Part shown: positions 24,956-32,627 of the stretch, piece by piece
Numbering within the stretch: the stretch's first letter is position 1
Layout: every line of letters starts with the position of its first letter
Source: Thermoflexus hugenholtzii JAD2
GTDB lineage: Bacteria > Chloroflexota > Anaerolineae > Thermoflexales > Thermoflexaceae
NCBI RefSeq assembly: GCF_900187885.1
Contig: NZ_FYEK01000027.1
Location: forward strand, 23,620-87,619
Reading direction: 5' to 3'
DNA: 64,000 nucleotides
Position numbers and translations under genes: made by a program
Notes under the pieces: model-generated
What the model was told of the DNA's origin: nothing
Database searches by the model: none
The model's input: the letters and a program-made list of their open reading frames with translations, nothing else

Positions 24956-26003
24956 AGACCTGGCCTGGAACGCTCGCTCCTTCGGCCGGGATTACACCCG
25001 CTCGGCCCATGAGACGCGGCAGCGGGAGGAGGGGACGGAGATCCCCCGTCTGAACGGACGGTGCATGCTGGGCCTGCCGGAATGGCTGGCCGGGCGGGTG
25101 GCGGTGATCTTCGCCACCGTCTTCGTGATGCCGGCGCGCCACGCCCGCTCGGCGATGGAGCGAACCTACCGCACCCCCGATGAGGCCTACGCAGAGGGGA
25201 TGGCCCAGCTGGATTACTATGAGCGCCTGACGGAGACCCAGCCTCGCTTCCGGTGGATCCGCTCCCGTCGGGACCTGGAGGCCGTGCTGGAAACGTGGCG
25301 GGAACCCCTCCCGGAGCCTGACCCGCGGTGCATCGGGATCGTCTGCCTGATGGAGGGGGCGGACCCCATCCGGCGCCCGGAGGAGGTGGAGGTCTGGTAT
25401 GAGCGAGGGGTGCGGATCATCGGGCCGGCCTGGAGTGCCACGCGCTACGCCGGCGGCACCGGGGAGCCAGGCCCTCTGACCGATGAGGGACGCCGGCTGC
25501 TGAAGGTGATGCAGGATTTCCCCCTTATCTTGGACCTCAGCCACATGGCCGAGCGGAGCTTCTTCGAGGCCCTGGAGCGCTATGAGCGGCCGGTCATCGC
25601 CAGCCACTCCAACCCTCAAGCCCTGGTGCCCGGGGACCGCCAGCTCTCCGACGCGATGATCCGCGCCCTGGCCGAACGGGACGGGGTGATCGGAGTGGTT
25701 CTCAGCAATCGCATGCTCAAGAAGGGCTGGACCCGGGGGGATCCCAAGGAGGCGGTCACGGTTTGGGATGTGGTGCGGGCCATCGACTACATCTGCCAGC
25801 GGGTGGGGGACGCCCGTCACGTCGGGATCGGGAGCGATTTCGATGGCGGCTTCGGGGCGGAGGAGACCCCGGCGGAGTTCGACACGGTGGCGGATCTCCC
25901 GAAGATCGCCGATGCCCTGCGACAGGCCGGCTTCGCCGAGGCCGATGTGGAAGCGGTGATGGGCGGGAACTGGTTGCGCATCCTGCGCCACGGGCTGGAG
26001 TGA
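24933..26003 (+). CDS. Peptidase M19 (renal dipeptidase family)
   Basis: Zinc-dependent membrane-dipeptidase family enzyme that cleaves dipeptides. The N-terminal VDAHEDLAWN carries the HxD metal motif; the metal-bridging Glu is in LMEGADPI; later His ligands are in LDLSHMAE and IASHSNPQAL, and the Asp in IGSDFDGGFG. Length (356 residues) is typical. An ATG at 24921 is the alternative start; I preferred 24933 because the conserved strand begins there (MIIVDAHED) and GGGGGCAAGG stands in front. It overlaps the thioesterase gene slightly. Confidence 0.9.
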   Translation: MIIVDAHEDLAWNARSFGRDYTRSAHETRQREEGTEIPRLNGRCMLGLPEWLAGRVAVIFATVFVMPARHARSAMERTYRTPDEAYAEGMAQLDYYERLTETQPRFRWIRSRRDLEAVLETWREPLPEPDPRCIGIVCLMEGADPIRRPEEVEVWYERGVRIIGPAWSATRYAGGTGEPGPLTDEGRRLLKVMQDFPLILDLSHMAERSFFEALERYERPVIASHSNPQALVPGDRQLSDAMIRALAERDGVIGVVLSNRMLKKGWTRGDPKEAVTVWDVVRAIDYICQRVGDARHVGIGSDFDGGFGAEETPAEFDTVADLPKIADALRQAGFAEADVEAVMGGNWLRILRHGLE

Positions 26004-26018
26004 GAGGAGCGCGGGGAG

Positions 26019-26966
26019 ATGTGGTCGACAGGGGAGGGGTCGGAGGAGCGGCCGGTCCTGGTGATCGGGGCCGCAGGCCTGGACCTCAAGGGATACGCCG
26101 CGGGGGCCCTCCGCCTTGGGGCGACCAACCCGGGCCAGGTGCGGCGGAGCGTCGGCGGGGTGGCCCGTAACATCGCGGAGAACCTGGCCCGGCTGGGTCA
26201 TCCGGTCTTCCTGATCTCCGCGGTGGCCGACGATGAGACCGGCCGCTGGGTGCTGGAGCGCACCCGGAGCGCAGGGGTCAACGTCGAGCATGTGGCGGTG
26301 ATCCCTCAGGGCCGGACCGGCACTTACCTGGCGGTGCTGGATGAGCAGGGGAACCTGGTGGTCGCGGTGGACGACATGAGCATCCTGGAGGCCATCACCC
26401 CCCGCTATCTTCAAACCCGCCGCGCCCTCTTCGAACAGGCGGCCATGGTGGTCCTGGATGCCAACCTCTCGCCGGCCGCCCTGCGCATGGCCGTCCGCCT
26501 CGCCCGACGGTTCGGCATCCCGGTGGCGGCCGACCCCACCTCCCCCACCTTGGCCATGCGCCTCCGATCCATCCTTCCGGAGCTGCATCTGGTGACGCCC
26601 AACACCGCGGAGGCGGAGGCCCTCACCGGCCTGCCGGTCTCGAACGTGGACGAAGCCCTTTTCGCCGCGCGCTATCTCACCGCCCTGGGGGTGCGGGTGG
26701 CCATCATCACCATGGCGGAGCTCGGCTTGGTCTACGCCGCCGGGGACCTCAGCGGGCATATCCCTGCCATCCGCACCGAGATCGTGGACTTCACCGGGGC
26801 CGGGGATGCGCTGACGGCCGCGGTGATCTTCGCCCTGCTCCATGGGATCCCGATTGAGGAGGCGGTGCGCCTGGGGGTGGCCGCCGCCGCCCTGACCCTC
26901 CGCTCCCGGGAGACGGTCTCCCCGGAGCTCAGCCTGGAGCGGCTCTACGAGCAGCTGGTGATCTGA
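26019..26966 (+). CDS. PfkB-family carbohydrate kinase, probable pseudouridine kinase
   Basis: A 315-residue ribokinase-family protein. The N-terminal VLVIGAAGLDLKG and the segment SVGGVARNIAENLARLG are typical of PsuK/YeiC-type pseudouridine kinases, which phosphorylate pseudouridine at O5'. The C-terminal FTGAGDALTAAV carries the catalytic Asp. No psuG (pseudouridine-5'-phosphate glycosidase) gene is adjacent, so another nucleoside or sugar substrate remains possible. A Shine-Dalgarno (GGGGAG) sits right before the ATG. It follows the dipeptidase gene by 15 bases, suggesting co-transcription. Confidence 0.75.
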   Translation: MWSTGEGSEERPVLVIGAAGLDLKGYAAGALRLGATNPGQVRRSVGGVARNIAENLARLGHPVFLISAVADDETGRWVLERTRSAGVNVEHVAVIPQGRTGTYLAVLDEQGNLVVAVDDMSILEAITPRYLQTRRALFEQAAMVVLDANLSPAALRMAVRLARRFGIPVAADPTSPTLAMRLRSILPELHLVTPNTAEAEALTGLPVSNVDEALFAARYLTALGVRVAIITMAELGLVYAAGDLSGHIPAIRTEIVDFTGAGDALTAAVIFALLHGIPIEEAVRLGVAAAALTLRSRETVSPELSLERLYEQLVI

Positions 26967-27018
26967 GATCCCTGCGGGGCGATGGCGTTTTCCATCCCCA
27001 ATTCAGGAGACGCGAACG

Positions 27019-28176
27019 ATGGGCGAGGTCTGGCCGTCCCGTTGGATGGAAACCTTCCTCCGGCTTCAGGAGGAGCTGGTGGCGCTGTTGCGGGAGCTGG
27101 TCCTCCGCGAGTCGCCCACCACCGAGAAGGCGGCGGTGGACCGGCTGGGGGAGTTCGTGGCCGAACGCCTGCGGGAGCTGGGGGCTCAGGTGGAGCGGAT
27201 CCCCCAGGAGGCCGTCGGGGATCACTGGGTCGCCACCTGGGGCGATCCGGAAGCCTCCACGCAAATCCTGACCCTCTGTCACCTGGACACGGTGTGGCCA
27301 TTGGGGACCCTGGAGCGCATGCCTTTGCGGGAGGAGGACGGGCGCCTCTATGGGCCCGGCGTCTTCGACATGAAAGGCGGGATCGCCGTCCTCCTCGGTG
27401 CCCTTCAGGGCCTGCGGACGCTCGGCCTCCATCCCCCGCACCGCGTCCGGATGCTGTTCACCAGCGATGAGGAGACCGGCAGCGAGACCTCCCGCCCGCT
27501 GATCGAGGAGGAGGCCCGGCGCAGCCAGCTGGTCCTGTGCCTGGAGCCCGCCCTCCCCGACGGCAGCCTGAAGACGTTCCGCAAAGGGGTGGGGGATTTC
27601 ATCGTGATCGCGCACGGGCGCTCCGCCCACGCCGGCGCCGATCCCCAGCGCGGGATCAACGCCATCGAGGAGCTGGCGTATCAGATCATGCGCCTGCGCG
27701 CCCTGGCCGATCCCCGGCGCGGCACCACTGTGACGGTGGGGGTGATCCGGGGCGGCACCCGACCCAACGTGGTGCCGGAATACGCGGAGATGGTAGTGGA
27801 CGTGCGGGTGGCGACCCGGGCGGAGATGGACCGGATGGAGAAGGCCTTCCGGAGCCTGCGGCCGGTCCTGGATGGCGCCCGCGTGGAGGTGCGGGGAGGG
27901 TTCAACCGACCCCCGATGGAGCGGGACGCCCGGATGGTCGCCACCTTCCGGCGGGCCTGCACCATCGCGGCCGAGCTGGGGCTGACCCTCACGGAAGGAG
28001 GGACCGGCGGGGGAAGCGACGCGAACTTCACCGCCGCCCTGGGCGTCCCCACCCTGGATGGCCTGGGGGCGGTGGGCAACGGCGCCCACGCCCTGGATGA
28101 GCACGTGTGGATCGCCTCCCTCCCGCAACGGGCCGCCCTGGTCGCCGCTTTGCTGGCTCGATGGACGGTATTATAA
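27019..28176 (+). CDS. M20 metallopeptidase, glutamate carboxypeptidase-like
   Basis: A 385-residue zinc aminoacylase/carboxypeptidase of the M20/M28 type, close in pattern to carboxypeptidase G2. Metal ligands and active site are visible: LCHLDTVWP, GPGVFDMKGG, TSDEETGSETS (catalytic Glu pair), and the C-terminal GGGSDANFTA with a later His in NGAHALDEHVW. The dimerisation-domain stretch SAHAGADPQRGINAIEEL lies in the middle. It may hydrolyse C-terminal amino acids from peptides or folate-like compounds; the substrate is unknown. Neighbouring peptidases suggest peptide salvage. Confidence 0.88.
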   Translation: MGEVWPSRWMETFLRLQEELVALLRELVLRESPTTEKAAVDRLGEFVAERLRELGAQVERIPQEAVGDHWVATWGDPEASTQILTLCHLDTVWPLGTLERMPLREEDGRLYGPGVFDMKGGIAVLLGALQGLRTLGLHPPHRVRMLFTSDEETGSETSRPLIEEEARRSQLVLCLEPALPDGSLKTFRKGVGDFIVIAHGRSAHAGADPQRGINAIEELAYQIMRLRALADPRRGTTVTVGVIRGGTRPNVVPEYAEMVVDVRVATRAEMDRMEKAFRSLRPVLDGARVEVRGGFNRPPMERDARMVATFRRACTIAAELGLTLTEGGTGGGSDANFTAALGVPTLDGLGAVGNGAHALDEHVWIASLPQRAALVAALLARWTVL

Positions 28177-28177
28177 A
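28150..28177 (+). promoter_or_regulatory. Possible sigma-70 type promoter for the sirtuin gene
   Basis: TTGCTG (28150-28155), a 16-base spacer and TATAAA (28172-28177), overlapping the stop codon of the M20 peptidase gene. The AT-rich stretch is conspicuous against the GC-rich surroundings. A transcript from here would cover the sirtuin and the following DUF4388 and GTPase genes. Confidence 0.35.
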
Positions 28178-28215
28178 CAAGGAAGGGCAACGTGACAGTG
28201 GAGTAGGGAAGGGGA

Positions 28216-29001
28216 ATGGAGATGGAGGAGCTGGCCCGCGCGGCGGAGATGATCCGCCGCTCCCGTTATTTGGTGGCCCTGACCGGAGCCGGGATCAGCA
28301 CCCCTTCGGGGATCCCGGATTTCCGGAGCGAAGGCTCCGGGCTGTGGACGATCTACGATCCGATGGAGGTGGCCTCCATCTGGGCCTTCTCCCGCCGTCC
28401 CGAAGCGTTTTTTGAGTGGGTGCGCCCCCTGGCCCGCATGATCCGGGAGGCCCGGCCCAACCCCGCCCATTACGCCCTGGCCCGCTTGGAGGCTGCGGGC
28501 ATCCTCAAAGCCCTGATCACTCAGAACATCGATGAGCTTCACCAGAAGGCGGGCTCCCGCCGGGTCATCGAGGTGCACGGGCATCTGCGGGAGGCCACCT
28601 GCATCCGGTGCTATCGTAAAGTCCCCGCCGCCCCTTACCTGGACGCTTTTCTGGAGAACGGGACGATCCCGCGCTGCGAGGTGTGTGGGGGAGTGCTCAA
28701 GCCGAACGTCATCCTGTTCGGGGAGCAGCTGCCGGCCCAGGCTTTCCTCGCCGCCCAGCAGGAGGCCCGCCGGGCGGATGTTTTCCTGGTGGCTGGCTCC
28801 TCCCTGGAGGTGGCCCCGGCGGGGGATCTCCCCATCCTGGCTAAGGAACACGGGGCCCGCCTGATCCTGATCAATCTCTCCCCTACCGCTGCTGACCGTT
28901 ACGCGGATCTGCAGATCCGCGGGGATGTGGCGGAGATCCTCCCCCTCCTGGCGGACGCCGTGCTGGGACCCGCGCGGGAGGAGGCCTTTGGTGCGGAATG
29001 A
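28216..29001 (+). CDS. NAD-dependent protein deacetylase/deacylase (sirtuin)
   Basis: Sir2-family enzymes remove acyl groups from lysines using NAD. The 261-residue protein has the NAD site LTGAGISTPSGIPDFRS (residues 22-38), TQNIDELHQKAG, and the catalytic His in EVHGHLREA. Two zinc Cys pairs, CIRC and CEVC, lie about 40 residues apart, with GVLKPNVILFGEQLP and VAGSSLEVAPAG after them. The length fits the bacterial class III or U type. It opens a run with DUF4388 and GTPase genes, with short gaps. Confidence 0.93.
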   Translation: MEMEELARAAEMIRRSRYLVALTGAGISTPSGIPDFRSEGSGLWTIYDPMEVASIWAFSRRPEAFFEWVRPLARMIREARPNPAHYALARLEAAGILKALITQNIDELHQKAGSRRVIEVHGHLREATCIRCYRKVPAAPYLDAFLENGTIPRCEVCGGVLKPNVILFGEQLPAQAFLAAQQEARRADVFLVAGSSLEVAPAGDLPILAKEHGARLILINLSPTAADRYADLQIRGDVAEILPLLADAVLGPAREEAFGAE

Positions 29002-29019
29002 ACGTTCAGGAGGACCGGG

Positions 29020-29826
29020 ATGGCGTTGAGGGGAAACCTGCGGGACTTCCACACCACCCAGTTGCTGAACCTCATCCACCTGGCCCGGAAGACCGGGACC
29101 CTGACGGTGGAAAGCCGCAACGGCACGGCCCAGCTGTGCTTTAAGGACGGCAAGCTGATCTACGCGGCTTTAGATCGTCAGGACGGCCGCCTGGCCGATG
29201 TGCTGATCCGGGCCGGGAAGCTCCGCCCGGAGCAGCTGCAAACCCTGGACCTCTCCCGGGTTCAGGATGACAAGGTCCTGGGGTTGAAGTTGATCGAAGC
29301 CGGCTACGTGACCCAGCAGGACATCCTCGCCAGCCTGCGGGCGCAGATGCTGGATGTGGTCTATCGGCTGTTCGCCTGGAGCGAAGGCGCCTTCCGCTTC
29401 GAGCCTCACCTCCAACCGGTCCAGAACCGCATCCCGGTCCCCGTGGACCTGGAGAACATCATCATGGAGGGGGTCCGCCGCCTCCGGGAGGTGGAGCGCT
29501 TGAAGGAGGAGCTCCCGGATCTGGACATTCCCGTCCGGCTGACCAGCCGCCCCGAGGCCATCCGCAAGGTGCAGCTGAGCCCCGAGGAGTGGCGGGTGAT
29601 CAGTCAGGTCAACGGGCGGAACACCATTGAGCAGATCATGCGCCGTCTGAACATGGACGAGATCCAGATCCGCCGTATCATCTATGGGCTCCTCCAGGCC
29701 GGCCTGATCGAGCTCGGCACCCCGCCTCCGGCCGCGCCGCCGCCCGGGGTCCCGAGCCCCAGGCCCGGCAGCGGCGTCTCCCGCTCCGTCGTGGAGAAGC
29801 TGATCAATTACTTCCGCAGGCTGTGA
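29020..29826 (+). CDS. DUF4388 (PATAN-like) domain protein
   Basis: A 268-residue protein with an N-terminal DUF4388 domain: the opening ALRGNLRDFHTTQLLNLIHL, then KTGTLTVES and CFKDGKLIYA are characteristic. A second region (about residues 80-130) resembles a tandem copy, and a winged-helix-like part (SPEEWRVISQVNGRNTIEQI) follows, with a Pro-rich tail. Such proteins often occur with small GTPases and response regulators in bacterial signalling and motility. It is followed after 30 bases by a small GTPase gene, a recurrent pairing. Biochemical role is unproven. Confidence 0.8.
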   Translation: MALRGNLRDFHTTQLLNLIHLARKTGTLTVESRNGTAQLCFKDGKLIYAALDRQDGRLADVLIRAGKLRPEQLQTLDLSRVQDDKVLGLKLIEAGYVTQQDILASLRAQMLDVVYRLFAWSEGAFRFEPHLQPVQNRIPVPVDLENIIMEGVRRLREVERLKEELPDLDIPVRLTSRPEAIRKVQLSPEEWRVISQVNGRNTIEQIMRRLNMDEIQIRRIIYGLLQAGLIELGTPPPAAPPPGVPSPRPGSGVSRSVVEKLINYFRRL

Positions 29827-29856
29827 GGTCCTATCCCCCAGGAGGGCAGACGATCC

Positions 29857-30396
29857 ATGCAGGCGGTGAAGATCGTGGTGACCGGGCCTTTCGCCTCGGG
29901 CAAGACCCAGTTCATCCGCACCATCAGCGAGATCGAAGTGGTCTCCACCGAGCGGCGGATCTCCACGCCGGCGGAGCGGGCCATCAAGGACCAGACCACG
30001 GTGGCCATGGATTTCGGGCGGATCACCATCGATAAGGACCTCGTGCTGTATCTGTTCGGCACGCCGGGCCAGCGACGCTTCGATTTCATGTGGGAGATCC
30101 TGGCCGAGGGGATGCTGGGCTTCATCGTCATGGTCGATAGCACCAGACCGGAGACCTTCCGCGAGGCCCGCAACATCCTGGAGACCTTCCGCCGCTATGC
30201 CCAGACCCCCTTCGTGGTCGCCGCCAACAAGCAGGACCTTGAGGACGCCTGGGATCCGGAGGACATCCGCATCGCCCTGCGCCTGGACGGCCGGGTCAAG
30301 GTGCTCCCGTGCGTGGCCACCCGCCGCGACAGCGTGAAGGACGTGGTCCTGGAGCTGCTCTACGCCATCCTGGAAGAGCTGTCCGCTTCCCGCTAA
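29857..30396 (+). CDS. Small Ras-like GTPase (bacterial, MglA/CvnD-type)
   Basis: A 179-residue P-loop GTPase of the bacterial Ras-like family. P-loop GPFASGKT (residues 10-17), a switch I-like TPAERAIKDQTTVAMDFG, the G3-type LFGTPGQRRF that lacks the canonical Asp as in many bacterial members, and the G4 motif ANKQD are visible. It probably switches between nucleotide states under control of the neighbouring DUF4388 protein or a GAP encoded elsewhere. No roadblock-domain gene lies in the window. It ends one base before the next gene. Confidence 0.85.
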   Translation: MQAVKIVVTGPFASGKTQFIRTISEIEVVSTERRISTPAERAIKDQTTVAMDFGRITIDKDLVLYLFGTPGQRRFDFMWEILAEGMLGFIVMVDSTRPETFREARNILETFRRYAQTPFVVAANKQDLEDAWDPEDIRIALRLDGRVKVLPCVATRRDSVKDVVLELLYAILEELSASR

Positions 30397-30397
30397 G

Positions 30398-31183
30398 ATG
30401 AGCTCCATCGTTACGGAACAGGGGATCGTTCACTATGAAGTCATCGGGCGAGGCCGGCCGGTGATCTTCCTGCACGGATGGCTGGGCTCCTGGGCTTATT
30501 GGATCGACACGATGAACGCCCTGTCCCGCCATTGCCGTTCTTACGCGCTGGATTTCTGGGGGTTCGGGGAGTCCGATCGCCAGCGCGCCAGCTTCACGGT
30601 CCCCAGCTTCATCGATCTGGTGACCCAGTTCATGGATCGACTGGGGATCGCCTCGGCCGCCCTGGTCGGCCACTCCATGGGTGGGACGGTCGCCCTGGGG
30701 GTCGCCCTGGCCCATCCGGAGCGGGTGACCCGGGTGGCGGTGGTGGGCTCCCCGATCACGGGGAGCTCCCTGAATTTCTTCCTGAAAATGGCCGGGCGGC
30801 CGTTCTGGGCCTTCCTGGCCTACACCTTCCCGGTGGCGGTGAAGGCGGGGACCTATCTGGCCTCGCCGACCATCACCCGGGCGTGGCGGACCTGGTATCG
30901 GATGTGGGAGCGGGATCTCTCCCGCACTTCATTGCGCTCGTTCTTCCAGAGCATCGGGAGCCTCCACCGTACGGACCTGCGGCCGCGGCTCCGGGAGCTG
31001 CGCGCGCCCGTCCTGGGGATCTATGGGGCCCGAGATAACATCGTCAACCCCGATCAAGCGTTCGTGCTGGCCCGGGAGGCCCCCCAGGCGTCGATCTTCT
31101 GGATGCCGGAGGCCGGCCACTTCCCCATGCTCGACGAGCCCGAACGCTTCCAGCAGGCCCTCGCGGATTTCCTGCTCGCATAA
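30398..31183 (+). CDS. Alpha/beta hydrolase
   Basis: A 261-residue alpha/beta-hydrolase fold protein. Nucleophile elbow GHSMGG, oxyanion strand VIFLHGWLGSW, acid residue in YGARDNIVNPDQA, and catalytic His in EAGHFPMLDEP are all present. The substrate is unknown; candidates are esters, lactones or lipids. It begins one base after the GTPase stop and closes that operon. The stop codon is also the first base of a long hairpin. Confidence 0.88.
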   Translation: MSSIVTEQGIVHYEVIGRGRPVIFLHGWLGSWAYWIDTMNALSRHCRSYALDFWGFGESDRQRASFTVPSFIDLVTQFMDRLGIASAALVGHSMGGTVALGVALAHPERVTRVAVVGSPITGSSLNFFLKMAGRPFWAFLAYTFPVAVKAGTYLASPTITRAWRTWYRMWERDLSRTSLRSFFQSIGSLHRTDLRPRLRELRAPVLGIYGARDNIVNPDQAFVLAREAPQASIFWMPEAGHFPMLDEPERFQQALADFLLA

Positions 31184-31245
31184 ACCGAAGGATCCGTCTG
31201 GACAGGCAAGGACCCGGAATCCTCCCCTCAGACGGAGCATCGGTT
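31183..31245. promoter_or_regulatory. Long imperfect hairpin between hydrolase and hexapeptide genes
   Basis: Arms AACCGA (31183-31188) with TCGGTT (31240-31245), and TCCGTCTG (31193-31200) with CAGACGGA (31229-31236), enclosing a 28-base loop. No T run follows, so it may be a processing site, weak terminator or leader element for the next gene, whose start is 31 bases further on. The function is not shown by sequence. Confidence 0.5.
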
Positions 31246-31276
31246 AGCGTGCAATGACAGAGGGAAGGGGGGACCG

Positions 31277-32593
31277 ATGAACGGGAAGTTGCGGAAGGTG
31301 ATCATCCGGGATCGACGGCTGATCCCACCCTTCAACGAGCCGGCGCGGGATCTTATGGTGCTGAACAAGCCCCTCTGGCTGCACCAGCGGGATCTCCTCG
31401 CGCCTTACTGCGACGAGGAGCTGGAGGTGGACTCCCTGGACGAGGTGCCGGACGATCGGGTGCCGACCCTGGTGTATCGGGACAACCTCTTCTTCGATGA
31501 GCCCTTCCTGCGGACGTTCCTGGAGCGGGCGCGGCGTCTCAACAAGGCCTGCCGGGTGGCCTTCGCCCTCAACGACCCGGCCATCGTCCACCATGCCCTT
31601 CCCCTGCAGCGGGGCATCCGACGGGAGGGGGACGTCTATGTGGCCGATATGTGGTATTTCCCCTACGGGAAGGAATCCTACGCTCGCCCGCTGGTGATCG
31701 AGACCCTGGCCCGGGAGATCGGCTACTACCGGGTGCCGCGTTACATGGCGCCCCGCCAGGGGGATCTCACCTTCTGGGTGCCCTTGCGCGCCTTTCTTTC
31801 CATTGAGCACTGGGTCCATGTCTTCATGGCCAACTCCCCCTTCGGGATCTTCGCCGAGGGGGCCCGGATGGAGGACCGCATCCAGCGCCTGGACGTGAAG
31901 TTGCGCATCCTCTGGCGGGCCATGCTGGAGCGCCGTCAGGTCCTCTCCTCCTCCGCGCTGGTGCGCATCGGCCGCAACGTTCAGATCGACCCCACGGCGG
32001 TCCTCCAGGGGCCGACGATCATCGGGGACAACGTGACCATCGGGGCGGGAGCGGTGGTGGCCAACAGCATCATCGGCAACAACGTCAACATCGGCCAGGG
32101 GGTTCAGGTGCTGCTGAGCGTGGTGGGAGACGGCTGCTTCCTCCCCTTCCGGGCGGCTCTTTTCATGACCACGATGATGGAACACTCCATGGTGGCCCAG
32201 AACACCTGCCTGCAGCTGTGCGTGGTGGGGCGCGACACGTTCATCGGGGCAGGGACGACCTTCACGGACTTCAACCTGCTCCCCAAGCCGATCCGCACTC
32301 ACTTCCGTGGCGAGCTGGTGGAGGCCGGCATGCCGGTGCTGGGGGGCTGCGTGGGCCACCACTGCCGTCTGGGCTCCGGGCTGGTGATCTACCCCGCCCG
32401 CATGATCGAGTCCGACGTGGTCCTCTTCGCCACCTCCGATCATCACGTGATCACCAGGAACGTGTATTACGAGGACAGCGATCACCTGCGCATCCCAGGC
32501 GGGGCCGCCCTGTATCCGCGTTTGTATCCGCGGGAGGAAGAGGTCGGCCAGCCGGAGGCGGCCCCGGCTCTGGAGCGAGGGAACGCCCCTTAA
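31277..32593 (+). CDS. Left-handed beta-helix (hexapeptide repeat) protein, possible acyl- or nucleotidyl-transferase relative
   Basis: A 438-residue protein. The first ~230 residues resemble a nucleotidyltransferase-like or multi-domain region that I do not recognise (opening GKLRKVIIRDRRLIPPF). From about residue 235, hexapeptide repeats follow: IGRNVQIDPTAVLQGPTIIG and DNVTIGAGAVVANSIIGNN. A late part repeats the theme (VLGGCVGHHCRLGSGLVIY). Such helices are found in sugar-nucleotide acyltransferases and carbonic-anhydrase-like proteins. It is followed after about 34 bases by the acyl-ACP-reductase-like gene, so the two are probably co-expressed. No catalytic motif is certain. Confidence 0.6.
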   Translation: MNGKLRKVIIRDRRLIPPFNEPARDLMVLNKPLWLHQRDLLAPYCDEELEVDSLDEVPDDRVPTLVYRDNLFFDEPFLRTFLERARRLNKACRVAFALNDPAIVHHALPLQRGIRREGDVYVADMWYFPYGKESYARPLVIETLAREIGYYRVPRYMAPRQGDLTFWVPLRAFLSIEHWVHVFMANSPFGIFAEGARMEDRIQRLDVKLRILWRAMLERRQVLSSSALVRIGRNVQIDPTAVLQGPTIIGDNVTIGAGAVVANSIIGNNVNIGQGVQVLLSVVGDGCFLPFRAALFMTTMMEHSMVAQNTCLQLCVVGRDTFIGAGTTFTDFNLLPKPIRTHFRGELVEAGMPVLGGCVGHHCRLGSGLVIYPARMIESDVVLFATSDHHVITRNVYYEDSDHLRIPGGAALYPRLYPREEEVGQPEAAPALERGNAP

Positions 32594-32627
32594 GCGGCAT
32601 CGGCGCGTGGGACCGGCGAGGTGGAGG

